From the NCBI RefSeq assembly GCF_022174665.1, contig NZ_CP076562.1, forward strand, positions 2,434,525 to 2,498,524: 64,000 nucleotides of DNA. The letters are read 5' to 3'. Source of the DNA: Eubacterium sp. MSJ-33. Its GTDB lineage: Bacteria; Bacillota; Clostridia; Lachnospirales; Lachnospiraceae. The number at the start of each line of letters is the position of its first letter. Within the stretch, counting starts at the first letter, position 1. A program made the position numbers and the translations under genes. This document shows, one piece after another, positions 17,436 to 26,553 of this stretch. The notes under the pieces were generated by a model, which saw only the letters and a program-made list of their open reading frames with translations, was not told the origin of the DNA and ran no database searches.

Positions 17436-18155
17436 ATGATAATAGCAATTTGTGATGACGAACGGAACATATTAGATAAGGTGTATTGTTATTGCAGGAA
17501 GATCGTGCAGCCAAAGACGGAGGTTTTTTCATATACAAGTCCGGAAAATTTACTGCAAAATATTTATCGGGGAATCATACCGGATCTGCTGATTTTAGAT
17601 ATAGAGATGCCGGAGGAGTCGGGATTAGAAATCCGAAAGCGGTTACAGCAAAACAAGATGCACATAGATATCGTATATCTGACTTCTCATAGAGAGATGA
17701 TGCAGGAGGCTTTTGGAAGAAATGTAGTTGCTTTTTTGAATAAAGATAATTATGAGACACGACTTGCTGAGATTATATCGAAGTATGAACAGGAGTTATC
17801 AAATGTGCTGGAAATACAGCAGAATGGCGAAACTAGGAGGCTGGAACAAAAATATGTGATGTATATACAGGCGTCTGATAAATACAGTGAGGTGTATTAC
17901 AGACAGCCGGGGGATATAAAGACCGATTATTTGTTGTCAGGATATACGCTTTCACACTGGCAGGAGATATTACCGGAGGATCAGTTTTGCCGAGTGGCAA
18001 GAAACGTAATATTAAATTACGGCAATGTAAAAAAGATAGACAGGGATATGGTATATATGACGGATGACAAATGTTTTAAAATTCCGAAGGGGAAGGTACG
18101 CCAATTCCGGACTGCTTACTATGCATATATAAGAAAACAGGTGGTGATTCTTTGA
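17436..18155 (+). CDS. LytTR-type response regulator
   Basis: 239 residues. The receiver domain has acidic pocket CDDERN near residue 8 and phospho-acceptor LILDIEMPEESG near 55. The C-terminal LytTR DNA-binding domain includes YVMYIQASDKYSEVYYR and FKIPKGKVRQF. It resembles AgrA/ComE-type regulators that bind paired direct repeats. ATG 17436 follows AAAAAGGAG; the frame extends upstream through the preceding terminator, which is excluded. The stop overlaps the histidine kinase start. Confidence 0.9.
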   Translation: MIIAICDDERNILDKVYCYCRKIVQPKTEVFSYTSPENLLQNIYRGIIPDLLILDIEMPEESGLEIRKRLQQNKMHIDIVYLTSHREMMQEAFGRNVVAFLNKDNYETRLAEIISKYEQELSNVLEIQQNGETRRLEQKYVMYIQASDKYSEVYYRQPGDIKTDYLLSGYTLSHWQEILPEDQFCRVARNVILNYGNVKKIDRDMVYMTDDKCFKIPKGKVRQFRTAYYAYIRKQVVIL

Positions 18156-19450
18156 ATTTTGTGCTTCACTTTTTGGTTTTATGTATCAAGTTTACATGTA
18201 TCGTTTTGGTTATGCAGATTGTGTTTGGCAGCAGGACGAGGTGGAAGCAACGAGGATGGATTTTTCGTATCGTAATATGTGCGTGCGTGCTGCTTATAGA
18301 GACATGGCTGGAATATGTGGCAATGACTTATAATGAGGCAGATATATCTCCGATTTTGCATTTGTTTTGTGCCTGTCTGGTAATGGATTTGAAAACGGCG
18401 GATTGCACACGGAAAACGATACTTGCATATCTGTTAGTTGAAACATTGGGTGTCGTTATAGCATTAGTAGGTTTTAATTGTTTTGCAATAAGGATCGATA
18501 GTTTTTATGAGAATCCATCGTTAGATATGATAAATATAGCCGTGGAATGTGTTCTTTTGGCGTTGATAGCCTATTTATTAAGAAAAAACAGAAAAACGGT
18601 TACGGTTACAATACCGACATTCATATTTGCACTGCTCGTTGAACTTCTGGTTGCTTTGCAAATAGCATTTGTGGCATATGTATTGGGAGATGGTGTCAGA
18701 AATAATGTGCGTGCAGAAAATACATATGTGATTATTGTCATGCTGGGTTCCTCGTTTTGTATGGCGTTATATTTCTTATATATTCATAAGTCTGAACAGA
18801 TAAGGGATTTGCAGAAGCAGCAGATTGCAATATACAGAAGAGAACAGGAACTTACAAAGAATTATTATACAAGATTGTATGAGAAGAATGAACAGACAAG
18901 AGCCAGACAGCATGATATGCATCATATGTTACAGACCGTCGAGGTCATGATGAAAGAGGGAGAATATGAAAAAACGCTGGCGTTTATTCAAAAATGGAAA
19001 AAGTCAGAGGGAACAAAAAATAAAATTATCTATTCGCAAAATCGAATTGTCGATGCCGTGATCGATGGCGTATTGGGAGCAGAACTCGAACGAAATGAAA
19101 TCACATTGAATTACAGTGGGAAAATACCGCAACAGATTGGAATTGATGATTTGGATTTGTGTTTACTGATATCGAATCTTCTGGAGAATGCGAAGGAGGC
19201 TGTACAAAAATTAGATACGGATAGGAAAGAAATCGGACTGAAAATCGGAAGAAAAGAAAGTCTGATTTGTATCGATATAAGGAATCCATATACACAGGGC
19301 GGGGAATGTGTAAAGGAAGAAGGGTGGCATGGATACGGTCTTAAAAATGTGAAAGAGATCGTAGAAAAATATGATGGGGAAATAGAGGTACAGGATGGAA
19401 ATAATATATTTACAGTAAGTATCATTTTGGAAAGTGCTCAAAATGAATAA
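18152..19450 (+). CDS. GHKL sensor histidine kinase
   Basis: 432 residues. Six or seven membrane helices (residues ~1-210) are followed by a coiled-coil linker. The phospho-acceptor region is ARQHDMHHML near 253. The ATPase part has N-box ISNLLENAKEAV near 335 and G-box WHGYGLKNV near 390. This AgrC/ComD-like layout senses peptides or envelope signals. TTG start at 18152, overlapping the regulator's stop by four bases, with AGGTGGTG upstream. Confidence 0.87.
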   Translation: MNFVLHFLVLCIKFTCIVLVMQIVFGSRTRWKQRGWIFRIVICACVLLIETWLEYVAMTYNEADISPILHLFCACLVMDLKTADCTRKTILAYLLVETLGVVIALVGFNCFAIRIDSFYENPSLDMINIAVECVLLALIAYLLRKNRKTVTVTIPTFIFALLVELLVALQIAFVAYVLGDGVRNNVRAENTYVIIVMLGSSFCMALYFLYIHKSEQIRDLQKQQIAIYRREQELTKNYYTRLYEKNEQTRARQHDMHHMLQTVEVMMKEGEYEKTLAFIQKWKKSEGTKNKIIYSQNRIVDAVIDGVLGAELERNEITLNYSGKIPQQIGIDDLDLCLLISNLLENAKEAVQKLDTDRKEIGLKIGRKESLICIDIRNPYTQGGECVKEEGWHGYGLKNVKEIVEKYDGEIEVQDGNNIFTVSIILESAQNE

Positions 19451-19487
19451 AAACTTCCGTTTCACGAATAAAACTTCCGTTTCACGA
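19450..19487 (+). promoter_or_regulatory. Direct repeats, likely LytTR regulator binding site
   Basis: The 18-base unit AAAACTTCCGTTTCACGA occurs perfectly at 19450-19467 and 19470-19487, a period of 20 bp (about two helical turns). Paired direct repeats on one DNA face are the normal target of LytTR regulators, and one is encoded just upstream. The site lies ahead of the lipoprotein/ABC operon. Confidence 0.72.
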
Positions 19488-19529
19488 AGCAAACATTGAA
19501 AAACAGGGGTATGTATGGTTGTATAGATA

Positions 19530-19545
19530 TTGTAAGCGCTTACAA
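19530..19545 (+). promoter_or_regulatory. cre-like palindrome (CcpA-type site)
   Basis: Perfect 16-bp palindrome TTGTAAGCGCTTACAA. Its 14-bp core TGTAAGCGCTTACA fits the catabolite-responsive element consensus TGWAANCGNTNWCA at every position. It lies between the LytTR repeats and the lipoprotein start, a repressing position. Another LacI-family regulator could equally use it. Confidence 0.62.
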
Positions 19546-19584
19546 AAATACACGAAAGGGCGGTATACACCGTAGAAAAGTGAT

Positions 19585-20742
19585 ATGGGAAGAATAACTA
19601 AAAAACGATATATTGCAGTGGTTGGAATAATCATTTTTTTATTTTCTGCATGTGGTAGAAGAATGGAGCATCAGGATATAAGTGGTGGTATAAGTGAGCA
19701 AACTTCTACGGATGCAGAAAAAGTTGTATTTCCTGACAGATATGAAACAACTGAGGGAAAAGTAGTCTTCTCTTGTGATGTGTTAGCGCCGGAATCTCCG
19801 GCGCTTACATCTGTGACAGCAAGCCAGATAGATTTTGATTATGCCGGAATAAGAGATTGTTTGATACAAGATAATGAAGTTATAGAGACAGAGATATGGG
19901 AATGGGATGACGATAAAAAAACTTCAGTTCCCGGAAAATTGAATGTGTCAAAACAGGATTTTGAAAAAAATGAATATGATTATGTGCTGGATAATGGAGC
20001 AGAACTTATTGTTGGTACATGTGGTTCGTGGTCTGAGGTTATTTATATGATGCCGACAAACTATATCACAGATGCTTTGAATTTAGGAGGAGAAGATGAG
20101 GGGTACAATGGGAATCTATATAAGAAAAATATAAATTTTGCTTTTGCATCACAGGAAGAAACGGTTTCAGAGTTAAAAGAAATCACAAGTCTTTATACAG
20201 GTGTAAATGACACGATGCAAACAGTATATTGCGTTGATGCAGATACATTAAATGAAAATCGTGTGGTTAGTGAACAAGAAGAAAAAGGAGAAGAAGCTGA
20301 TATATATACAAGTGAGGATGATGGATACTATATTTGTATGTGGCAACAGTTACAAGGACTTCCGGTATATTCAAGGGAAGCTAATTATTCAATAGAGTAT
20401 GCGGGCAATGCACCAATTGTGGCGTATTATACGGAGAACGGATGGCATGATCTGCGAATAGAGGCAAGCAGACTTTATAACTTTGATGTAAAGGGAGAAA
20501 CTGTTAAACTCAAACAGTTTAAAGAGATTGCAGATGTGGTTTTCAGATACTATGATGCATTACTTACAGACAATACATATGAGATATATCGCGCAACATT
20601 GTATAATTACGTGACAGAAGATGGAACAGTAACACCAGTTTGGATATTTAAAACCTATGAAACATATCCGGATGGGAATTTTCGGTGTGACCAATTGGAT
20701 ATCAATGCGGTAACAGGAGAGGTGTTTACAATTTATGATTAA
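19585..20742 (+). CDS. Lipoprotein of unknown function in ABC exporter operon
   Basis: 385 residues. Signal peptide with lipobox FSAC near residue 23, then an acidic, Tyr-rich extracellular domain with no motif I recognise. It is the first gene after the LytTR repeats and is followed, with an 8-base overlap, by two permeases and an ATPase. In such operons the surface lipoprotein often binds the exported or toxic compound, but that is inference here. Base use is more AT-rich than in the housekeeping neighbours. Confidence 0.7.
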   Translation: MGRITKKRYIAVVGIIIFLFSACGRRMEHQDISGGISEQTSTDAEKVVFPDRYETTEGKVVFSCDVLAPESPALTSVTASQIDFDYAGIRDCLIQDNEVIETEIWEWDDDKKTSVPGKLNVSKQDFEKNEYDYVLDNGAELIVGTCGSWSEVIYMMPTNYITDALNLGGEDEGYNGNLYKKNINFAFASQEETVSELKEITSLYTGVNDTMQTVYCVDADTLNENRVVSEQEEKGEEADIYTSEDDGYYICMWQQLQGLPVYSREANYSIEYAGNAPIVAYYTENGWHDLRIEASRLYNFDVKGETVKLKQFKEIADVVFRYYDALLTDNTYEIYRATLYNYVTEDGTVTPVWIFKTYETYPDGNFRCDQLDINAVTGEVFTIYD

Positions 20743-21517
20743 ACATGATTTAAAAAGAGCATTTGGAAAACAATTTGTTTTAAGTATTTTTTTATCTTTG
20801 ATAATTATGGCTTTGATTGTACTGGAACGAAAGGATAAGGGAACCGGTGTGTTTTCTATCATGGAGGATATATTGTCTAGATGTGAATATATGATTGTAT
20901 TTGCAATGGCAATTATGCCGTACGCATATGTATTTGCAGAAGATTCTGAGAGAAAAACAGTCTATCAGGTTTTGATAAGGGCGGAATTGAAGAAATATGT
21001 ATTTAGCAAAATTTTATTTATATGCATATCTACGATAAGTGTGATTTTTATTTCGTTTGTTTTATTTGTGGCTGGCTTAAAGAGTTTTGGAGAGGAGTGG
21101 ATTTCTTATGATTTGGTAATAAAGCCATATGAGTTAAATGGGATAGGTTTTTGCAATTTAGAATTGTGGCCTCTGTTGGAAAGGCACCACGATATGATGT
21201 TTTATTGTATTGCGGGGTTGCAGATGGGGCTTTTAAGTGGGGTGGTTGCACTTGCTGCAGCGTTATTATCACTTTTTATTAAAAATAGAATGATGGTTAT
21301 GATTTTACCTGTAATATGTTTATATACAATGTATAAATATTTGAATGGAATTGTAGGTTATGAATACGGAATATATGCTCTCTTTAATTGTTTTTATAAT
21401 TACAACTGGTTAGGAAATCATATTTTCTTATGGGCGTTGATAACAGCAGTGCTAATGTATTTGATATTATCAATATTAATATATTTTCGTATTAAGAGGA
21501 TGGTGCGATATGAATAA
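20735..21517 (+). CDS. ABC transporter permease (first subunit)
   Basis: 260 residues with about six hydrophobic segments, e.g. FVLSIFLSLIIMALIVL near the start and ALITAVLMYLILSILIYF at the end. No conserved ABC-2 motif is clear, but size, topology and position between lipoprotein and ATPase genes support the call. Overlaps the lipoprotein stop and the next gene's start by eight bases each, so one operon. AT-rich. Confidence 0.68.
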   Translation: MIKHDLKRAFGKQFVLSIFLSLIIMALIVLERKDKGTGVFSIMEDILSRCEYMIVFAMAIMPYAYVFAEDSERKTVYQVLIRAELKKYVFSKILFICISTISVIFISFVLFVAGLKSFGEEWISYDLVIKPYELNGIGFCNLELWPLLERHHDMMFYCIAGLQMGLLSGVVALAAALLSLFIKNRMMVMILPVICLYTMYKYLNGIVGYEYGIYALFNCFYNYNWLGNHIFLWALITAVLMYLILSILIYFRIKRMVRYE

Positions 21518-22355
21518 AAGAATACAATATGGTAAATACATTAGAAATAATACAATATCTAAAATATTTTCATCGCGTATGCTTGTGATCAGCTTAATAC
21601 AGTTAGTTTTTCAAGATACTATTTTGAAAACGTTTTACGAATATGCAAAACAGTATAAAGAAAACGTATATCCTTTTATTTTTTCTCTTATATGCGGAAA
21701 TTTAACGTTTATTATGATTTTTGGATTTTGTGTTCTGTATATGTATTCCGATGCACCATTTATGAACCAAAAAGAGATGTATAATATAGTGAGGTGTGGA
21801 CGATATAAATGGCTCTTTTCACAGGAAATAATGATATCGAATTTGGCGAGCTTCTTGGTTATATATAATTATTTAATAGAAGTAATTCGGTTATTTCCGC
21901 GATTATCATTTGCGAATCAATGGGACCGAATCACGATGTCTTTGTCTTACGGTACAATATCAGCAGATATAGCTGGCTTTGAAATGAGTGTTTTGCAAAA
22001 ATATTCTCCTTGGATGAGCGCCTTATATGGGATAGGTATGGGAATTCTTGCAGTTAATTTAGTAGGTCATATTATGTTTACATTCAGTTTGTTGATAAGT
22101 AGGATGGCTGCAGTACTGGTGGGAAGTTTCTTTGCGATTATGCCAATAATAACTTATAATTCGAGTAATATTTATGGATGGGTATATTATGTATCTCCAT
22201 TTTCGTGGATATCACCGGGATATATTGTTCGTTCTGTAAGTGTGCCAAATTTGGTTTATAAAATAGCAGCGTGTTTGGTTGGTGCAATCATTTGTATATG
22301 TGTAGATTGCATTGTAATAAAAAATCGAGATTTTGATTGGACTGTGGAGGAGTAA
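21510..22355 (+). CDS. ABC transporter permease (second subunit)
   Basis: 281 residues with about six hydrophobic segments, including FIFSLICGNLTFIMIFGFCV and VVGAIICICVDCIVI-like ends. It pairs with the preceding permease; together with the 22361 ATPase they would form one ABC-2-like exporter. AT-rich like its operon mates, suggesting the cassette was gained or evolves together. Confidence 0.66.
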   Translation: MNKRIQYGKYIRNNTISKIFSSRMLVISLIQLVFQDTILKTFYEYAKQYKENVYPFIFSLICGNLTFIMIFGFCVLYMYSDAPFMNQKEMYNIVRCGRYKWLFSQEIMISNLASFLVIYNYLIEVIRLFPRLSFANQWDRITMSLSYGTISADIAGFEMSVLQKYSPWMSALYGIGMGILAVNLVGHIMFTFSLLISRMAAVLVGSFFAIMPIITYNSSNIYGWVYYVSPFSWISPGYIVRSVSVPNLVYKIAACLVGAIICICVDCIVIKNRDFDWTVEE

Positions 22356-22360
22356 AAAAT

Positions 22361-22999
22361 ATGACGGTAATACAGGTAAAAAACGCTTGTAAAAGTTTTA
22401 AGAACCATAAGGTTTTGGATCATGTATCAATCACCTGTGAACAGGGAGAATGTGTTGGAATCGTTGGAAGAAACGGATGTGGGAAAACAGTTTTGTTTAA
22501 ATGTATATGTGGACTATATTGTCTGGATGAGGGGGAAATCTATGTAGACGGAAGAAAGAAGAAGGATGAAGAGATATTGCAGAATATCGGTATTATTATT
22601 GAAAATCCCGCATTCTTAGAACGGTATAATGGAAAGAAAAACCTGGAGCTTTTGTATGAAATACGGAATAAAAAAAATACAACGTATATTGAAGAAGTAA
22701 TAAAAAAGGTTGGATTAGATCCTGAATTGAAAGATCATGTAAAAAAATATTCGATGGGGATGAAGCAACGATTGGCAATTGCGCAGGCAATTATGGAAAA
22801 TCCTCATATTTTAATCTTTGATGAGCCGATGAATGGATTAGATGCACATGGAGTTGAAGATATACGCAAGCTTTTATTGGATTTGAAGAAGCAGGGAGTT
22901 ACGATGCTGCTGGCAAGTCATAATAAAGAGGATATTGAAATATTATGCGACAGGGTATACGAGATGGATGCGGGGGAGATTTCCGGAATGATGCGTTAA
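22361..22999 (+). CDS. ABC transporter ATP-binding protein
   Basis: 212 residues. Walker A GRNGCGKT near residue 37, Q-loop region IIIENPAFLERY, signature YSMGMKQRLAIAQAI near 130, Walker B ILIFDEP, and switch His in LASHNKED. ATG 22361 is chosen because GGAGGAG lies upstream; the longer frame begins inside the permease gene. Likely powers export or immunity for a peptide sensed by the two-component pair; the compound is unknown. Confidence 0.9.
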   Translation: MTVIQVKNACKSFKNHKVLDHVSITCEQGECVGIVGRNGCGKTVLFKCICGLYCLDEGEIYVDGRKKKDEEILQNIGIIIENPAFLERYNGKKNLELLYEIRNKKNTTYIEEVIKKVGLDPELKDHVKKYSMGMKQRLAIAQAIMENPHILIFDEPMNGLDAHGVEDIRKLLLDLKKQGVTMLLASHNKEDIEILCDRVYEMDAGEISGMMR

Positions 23000-23015
23000 T
23001 CATTCCGGTTTTTTT
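22983..23015 (+). terminator. Terminator overlapping the ABC ATPase stop
   Basis: CCGGAATGA (22983-22991) pairs with TCATTCCGG (23000-23008), followed by seven T. The stop codon lies in the loop. Confidence 0.82.
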
Positions 23016-23031
23016 AGTTTGAAAAAAATAC

Positions 23032-23079
23032 TTGACAAAACCGTACTACTGTATTATTGTACTATTCAGATAATACAGT
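23032..23079 (+). promoter_or_regulatory. Promoter and operator of the YtrA-type operon
   Basis: TTGACA (23032-23037), 17-bp spacer, TATTGT (23055-23060). Perfect inverted repeat ACTGTATTAT (23048-23057) / ATAATACAGT (23070-23079) covers the -10 and start region, as expected for autorepression by the GntR protein that follows. Confidence 0.75.
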
Positions 23080-23102
23080 AATACAAAAAGGAGGAACAAA
23101 GA

Positions 23103-23480
23103 TTGGCGTGGAAGTTCAACAATGAATCCCCGATCTATCTGCAGATCGTGGACGCGATAAAGATGCAGATCGCACAGGGCACCTTGAAACCGGGCGATCA
23201 GGTACCGGCGGTACGGGAGCTTGCGGTGACCGCAGGTGTGAATCCGAATACGATGCAGAAAGCACTTTCGGAGTTAGAACGCGAAGGCGTGCTCTATTCC
23301 CAGCGCACGGCAGGGCGATTCGTAGCAGAACCAAGAGCAGGAGGAACGAGTATGCGAGAGGAACTGAGTCAGAAGCATATACAGGCGTTTGTGGATAGCA
23401 TGCGAACACTTGGATATGCAGACGGTGAGATTGTAACAGTATTGAAAGGATATTTAAGTGAGGAGGGAGCACATGAGTAA
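23103..23480 (+). CDS. GntR-family regulator, YtrA type
   Basis: 125 residues: a GntR winged helix with IYLQIVDAIKMQIAQGTLKPGDQVPAVRELA and VNPNTMQKALSELEREG, plus only a short C-terminal tail, the YtrA subfamily layout. These proteins repress adjacent ABC transporter operons and respond to cell-envelope stress or antibiotics. TTG start with AAAGGAGG upstream. The ATPase gene starts before its stop codon. Confidence 0.9.
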   Translation: MAWKFNNESPIYLQIVDAIKMQIAQGTLKPGDQVPAVRELAVTAGVNPNTMQKALSELEREGVLYSQRTAGRFVAEPRAGGTSMREELSQKHIQAFVDSMRTLGYADGEIVTVLKGYLSEEGAHE

Positions 23481-24174
23481 TTTAGTAGAAATATCCGGTG
23501 TGAAGAAAGGATACGGGATCTCGAAAACTGTATTTGAGAACCTGAACCTGGAATTACCGGAAGGAAAGATCATCGGCCTGCTGGGACCGAACGGAAGTGG
23601 TAAGACGACACTCATTAAGATGCTGGTTGGTCTGCTGCAGCCGGAGAAAGGAAGTATCCGCATCTGCGGACACGAGGTTGGACCGGAATCAAAGGCGGTT
23701 GTTTCATATCTGCCGGAGCGGACATATTTCAATGAGTACTTAAAGATCCGTCAGCTTGTCAATATGTTCAAAGATTTTTATGCGGATTTCGATGAGACAC
23801 GTGCGTATGATATGATGAAGCTTTTGAACATCGATCCGAATATGACCTTGAAGAAGCTGTCGAAGGGTAACAAAGAGAAGGTACAGTTGATTATGGTGAT
23901 GAGCCGCCGGGCAAGACTGTATGTCTTAGATGAGCCGATCGCAGGTGTCGATCCGGCAGCCAGAGACTATATCATGCAGACGATCCTTACAAACTATGAT
24001 GAGAAAGCGACGATCCTGCTGTCCACACATCTGATCTCGGATATCGAGAACATATTGGATGAAGTCATCTTCATCAGGGAGGGCGAGATTCTCTGTCAGA
24101 AGGATGCGGATGCATTGCGGGCAGAAAAAGGACAGTCAATTGATGCGATATTCAGGGAGGTATTTCGATGCTAG
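23473..24174 (+). CDS. ABC transporter ATP-binding protein (YtrB-like)
   Basis: 233 residues. Walker A GPNGSGKT near residue 39. The signature region reads LKKLSKGNKEKVQLIMVMS, with a degenerate LSKGN instead of LSGGQ, normal for this subfamily. Walker B LYVLDEP and switch LLSTHL follow. ATG 23473 follows GAGGAGGGA and overlaps the regulator stop. Partner permease follows. Confidence 0.9.
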   Translation: MSNLVEISGVKKGYGISKTVFENLNLELPEGKIIGLLGPNGSGKTTLIKMLVGLLQPEKGSIRICGHEVGPESKAVVSYLPERTYFNEYLKIRQLVNMFKDFYADFDETRAYDMMKLLNIDPNMTLKKLSKGNKEKVQLIMVMSRRARLYVLDEPIAGVDPAARDYIMQTILTNYDEKATILLSTHLISDIENILDEVIFIREGEILCQKDADALRAEKGQSIDAIFREVFRC

Positions 24175-24974
24175 GAAAATGTATTAAAAATGAATTTGTA
24201 AACCGTTCCGGATTAGTCGGAATGATATCTGCCGGTGTGATGCTTTTTGCGGTTATCGTGCTCGGACTGGATAAATTATATAACGTGGTTGGTACGACTG
24301 CATTTGCCGTATTTGTAAAACTTGTAGATGTGATGTTTGCTCTGGTAATGTTTGCCGTGATTGTGATGGTCGTACTGCTTCCATGCCTTGATTTTAGGAA
24401 TCGTTTCTTCAAGGATCAGGGGTATCTCACCCATACCCTGCCGGTAAAGACATCCACACTCATCGGCGCGAGACTTATCTGTGATCTGGTGATGATTGCC
24501 TGGATGGCTGCTGTTTATGGGCTTGCTATCTGCGTCGCAACCGGGAATTTCGAGGTGTTCAGTGATTTCGTAGGGTTCATACAGCAATTCCTTTCGATGT
24601 CCGGGATGATAGTGGATCGGAGTCTGATTGTGCTGGATGGCGTATTGGCACTTCTTATGATGTGGCTCGGCGTGATGTGCAATATCTGGACGATCAACGC
24701 CGCCTATGCATTTGGCCATGCATTCACAAAATGGGAACGCATATGGTCAGTTGTGTTTTTTGCTCTGATCCAGATGATATGCGGCATACTTGTTGTTGTG
24801 TTCAATGAGATTCTGTCAAAGCAGGATATTGACTTATTTCTGGAGCAGATCTCATCGACGGCAAAGCAGTATCTGGTTGTGCTTGTGACGGTTACGATCA
24901 TAGAGATTGTCGGAATTGCGGTACTTTCCGTGGCTACAACACTTACCTGCAAACATAAACTGAATTTGGAGTAA
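24168..24974 (+). CDS. ABC transporter permease
   Basis: 268 residues with about six membrane helices. The segment FFKDQGYLTHTLPVKTSTLI after the second helix is typical of permeases paired with YtrB-like ATPases. Start overlaps the ATPase stop by seven bases. Third gene of the YtrA-type operon; probably exports or removes an envelope-active compound. Confidence 0.8.
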   Translation: MLGKCIKNEFVNRSGLVGMISAGVMLFAVIVLGLDKLYNVVGTTAFAVFVKLVDVMFALVMFAVIVMVVLLPCLDFRNRFFKDQGYLTHTLPVKTSTLIGARLICDLVMIAWMAAVYGLAICVATGNFEVFSDFVGFIQQFLSMSGMIVDRSLIVLDGVLALLMMWLGVMCNIWTINAAYAFGHAFTKWERIWSVVFFALIQMICGILVVVFNEILSKQDIDLFLEQISSTAKQYLVVLVTVTIIEIVGIAVLSVATTLTCKHKLNLE

Positions 24975-24981
24975 ATGATTG

Positions 24982-25021
24982 TTTTCCCCTGGAGTGAAAC
25001 CTTCAGGGGAAACATTGTTTT
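24982..25021 (+). terminator. Probable terminator after the YtrA-type operon
   Basis: GTTTTCCCCTG (24981 onwards) pairs with CAGGGGAAAC (25004-25013), with an imperfect inner stem. The trailing T-run is interrupted, so this is moderate evidence. Confidence 0.55.
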
Positions 25022-25152
25022 TGTATAATCCTTGTATAACATCTGTACTTTTTATTTTTGCAAAATACGACTAGACAGAGCGTAAAACATAGAATATAAT
25101 TGGTGCGGGGACAAAAGAAAAATACCTAGTATATCATAGGGGGAGATAAACG

Positions 25153-26529
25153 ATGGTGAAAATAAGGAAAAAGAAAAATGCTGTAATAAAATGGCTTCCG
25201 TATTTGGCGGGAATTTTATTGTTAGCATTTATTTTTTTGTTTCAGACCAGGTTAGATAAAAGAAATGTACAGAAGGTGGCGGAGGAGACACTTGCATATG
25301 CGCGTGCAACATGTGACAGGTATGATGTGTATGTGAATGATCAACAGTCGAAGGATTTGATGAGTCTGCAGGAAAAAGCCAGATCTATCGCATTGTATGA
25401 GGCACATGGGGTTGCAATTTGCAATGATATATTGGAGGCCTATGTTGAGGATGAGAATCTGACAGGCGTTGTTGTAACGGATGGGAGAGGAAAGATTGTT
25501 CAGACATGTGGGGAACAGGCAGCCGTGTTGTTTCAGGACAGACTCAAGAATGAGCCAATTGCCCAGATTTTGAAATTCCCACAGAAGGTGTATATGGAGC
25601 AGGCTGAGATAGATGGCAAGAAGTATAATCTGGCGGTCGTTTCCCGCGAAAAACAAGATGGCTTGATTCTCTGCTATCACGAAGTTGTGATTGCCCCAAT
25701 CGGGGAAAATGATATATCCATTGATGGCATGCTTTCCGGATATCTGTTTAAAATGGATGGAATAGTTGTTATTACAGACGGAAAAGTCGTGTTGAATAAC
25801 AATCGGCTGCATGTGCAGGGACAGTTGGCAGCAGATTGTTCAATCACGATTACAGATTCGAAGTCATGGGCAGATGGAAAACTTACGCGGTTGGATTATG
25901 AAGGAAAACATTGGTATGGGGAACAGGATGTATATAAAAAATACACGATTTATGTTATGTACCCATCTGGACAGGTGTTTGCAACGCGGACGACGATGTT
26001 TGCGTTTAGCACCGCTATTTATATTTTCTTTCTGTTGATTCTTGCCTTTTTGCGTAACTGTTCTGCACAGAGTACGATGCGGGAGTTACAGAAGCAGTTT
26101 CGGATTATTAAGGCAATCAGTCGTATCTATAAGCTGAATGTGTTGATTCATCTGGATACGGGTGAGTGGGAGGCAATCCGGATGCCGGGAGAAGTCGGCG
26201 CCATATTACAAAAAGAAGAGACAGCCGGAAATATGCTGGAGCGTTATATTCAGAGTTTTGTATCTTCAGAATATCAGGATGGGTATCGGAAATTTGTGGA
26301 TCTCGAAAGTATGGAAAGCCGATTTGCAGAAAAAGATTATATACCGTATGTTTCGGAGGACGATGGTGGTACATGGTCGTATTCGATTCTTACCCCACAG
26401 CAATGGGATGAAAATGGAAATGTAAAAGCTGTTGTATGGGCAATACGGGATGTGACGGCAGACCGTCAGAAAGAACTTTCTTATCAGAAAAAAATAGAGC
26501 AGGCAGCCATGGATAACCGGAAGTTTTGA
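25153..26529 (+). CDS. Membrane sensor with PAS-like end and no output domain
   Basis: 458 residues. A membrane helix (about 13-34), an extracellular sensing region of about 240 residues, a second helix near 285-305 (FAFSTAIYIFFLLILAFL), and then a cytosolic PAS-like domain ending VVWAIRDVTADRQKELSYQKKIEQAA. In related proteins that coil leads into a histidine kinase or GGDEF domain; here the frame stops at once and the next gene is on the other strand. It may be a truncated gene or an orphan sensor. GGGGGAG precedes the ATG. Confidence 0.68.
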   Translation: MVKIRKKKNAVIKWLPYLAGILLLAFIFLFQTRLDKRNVQKVAEETLAYARATCDRYDVYVNDQQSKDLMSLQEKARSIALYEAHGVAICNDILEAYVEDENLTGVVVTDGRGKIVQTCGEQAAVLFQDRLKNEPIAQILKFPQKVYMEQAEIDGKKYNLAVVSREKQDGLILCYHEVVIAPIGENDISIDGMLSGYLFKMDGIVVITDGKVVLNNNRLHVQGQLAADCSITITDSKSWADGKLTRLDYEGKHWYGEQDVYKKYTIYVMYPSGQVFATRTTMFAFSTAIYIFFLLILAFLRNCSAQSTMRELQKQFRIIKAISRIYKLNVLIHLDTGEWEAIRMPGEVGAILQKEETAGNMLERYIQSFVSSEYQDGYRKFVDLESMESRFAEKDYIPYVSEDDGGTWSYSILTPQQWDENGNVKAVVWAIRDVTADRQKELSYQKKIEQAAMDNRKF

Positions 26530-26553
26530 CAACCTGCTCCTATAGGATAATAT

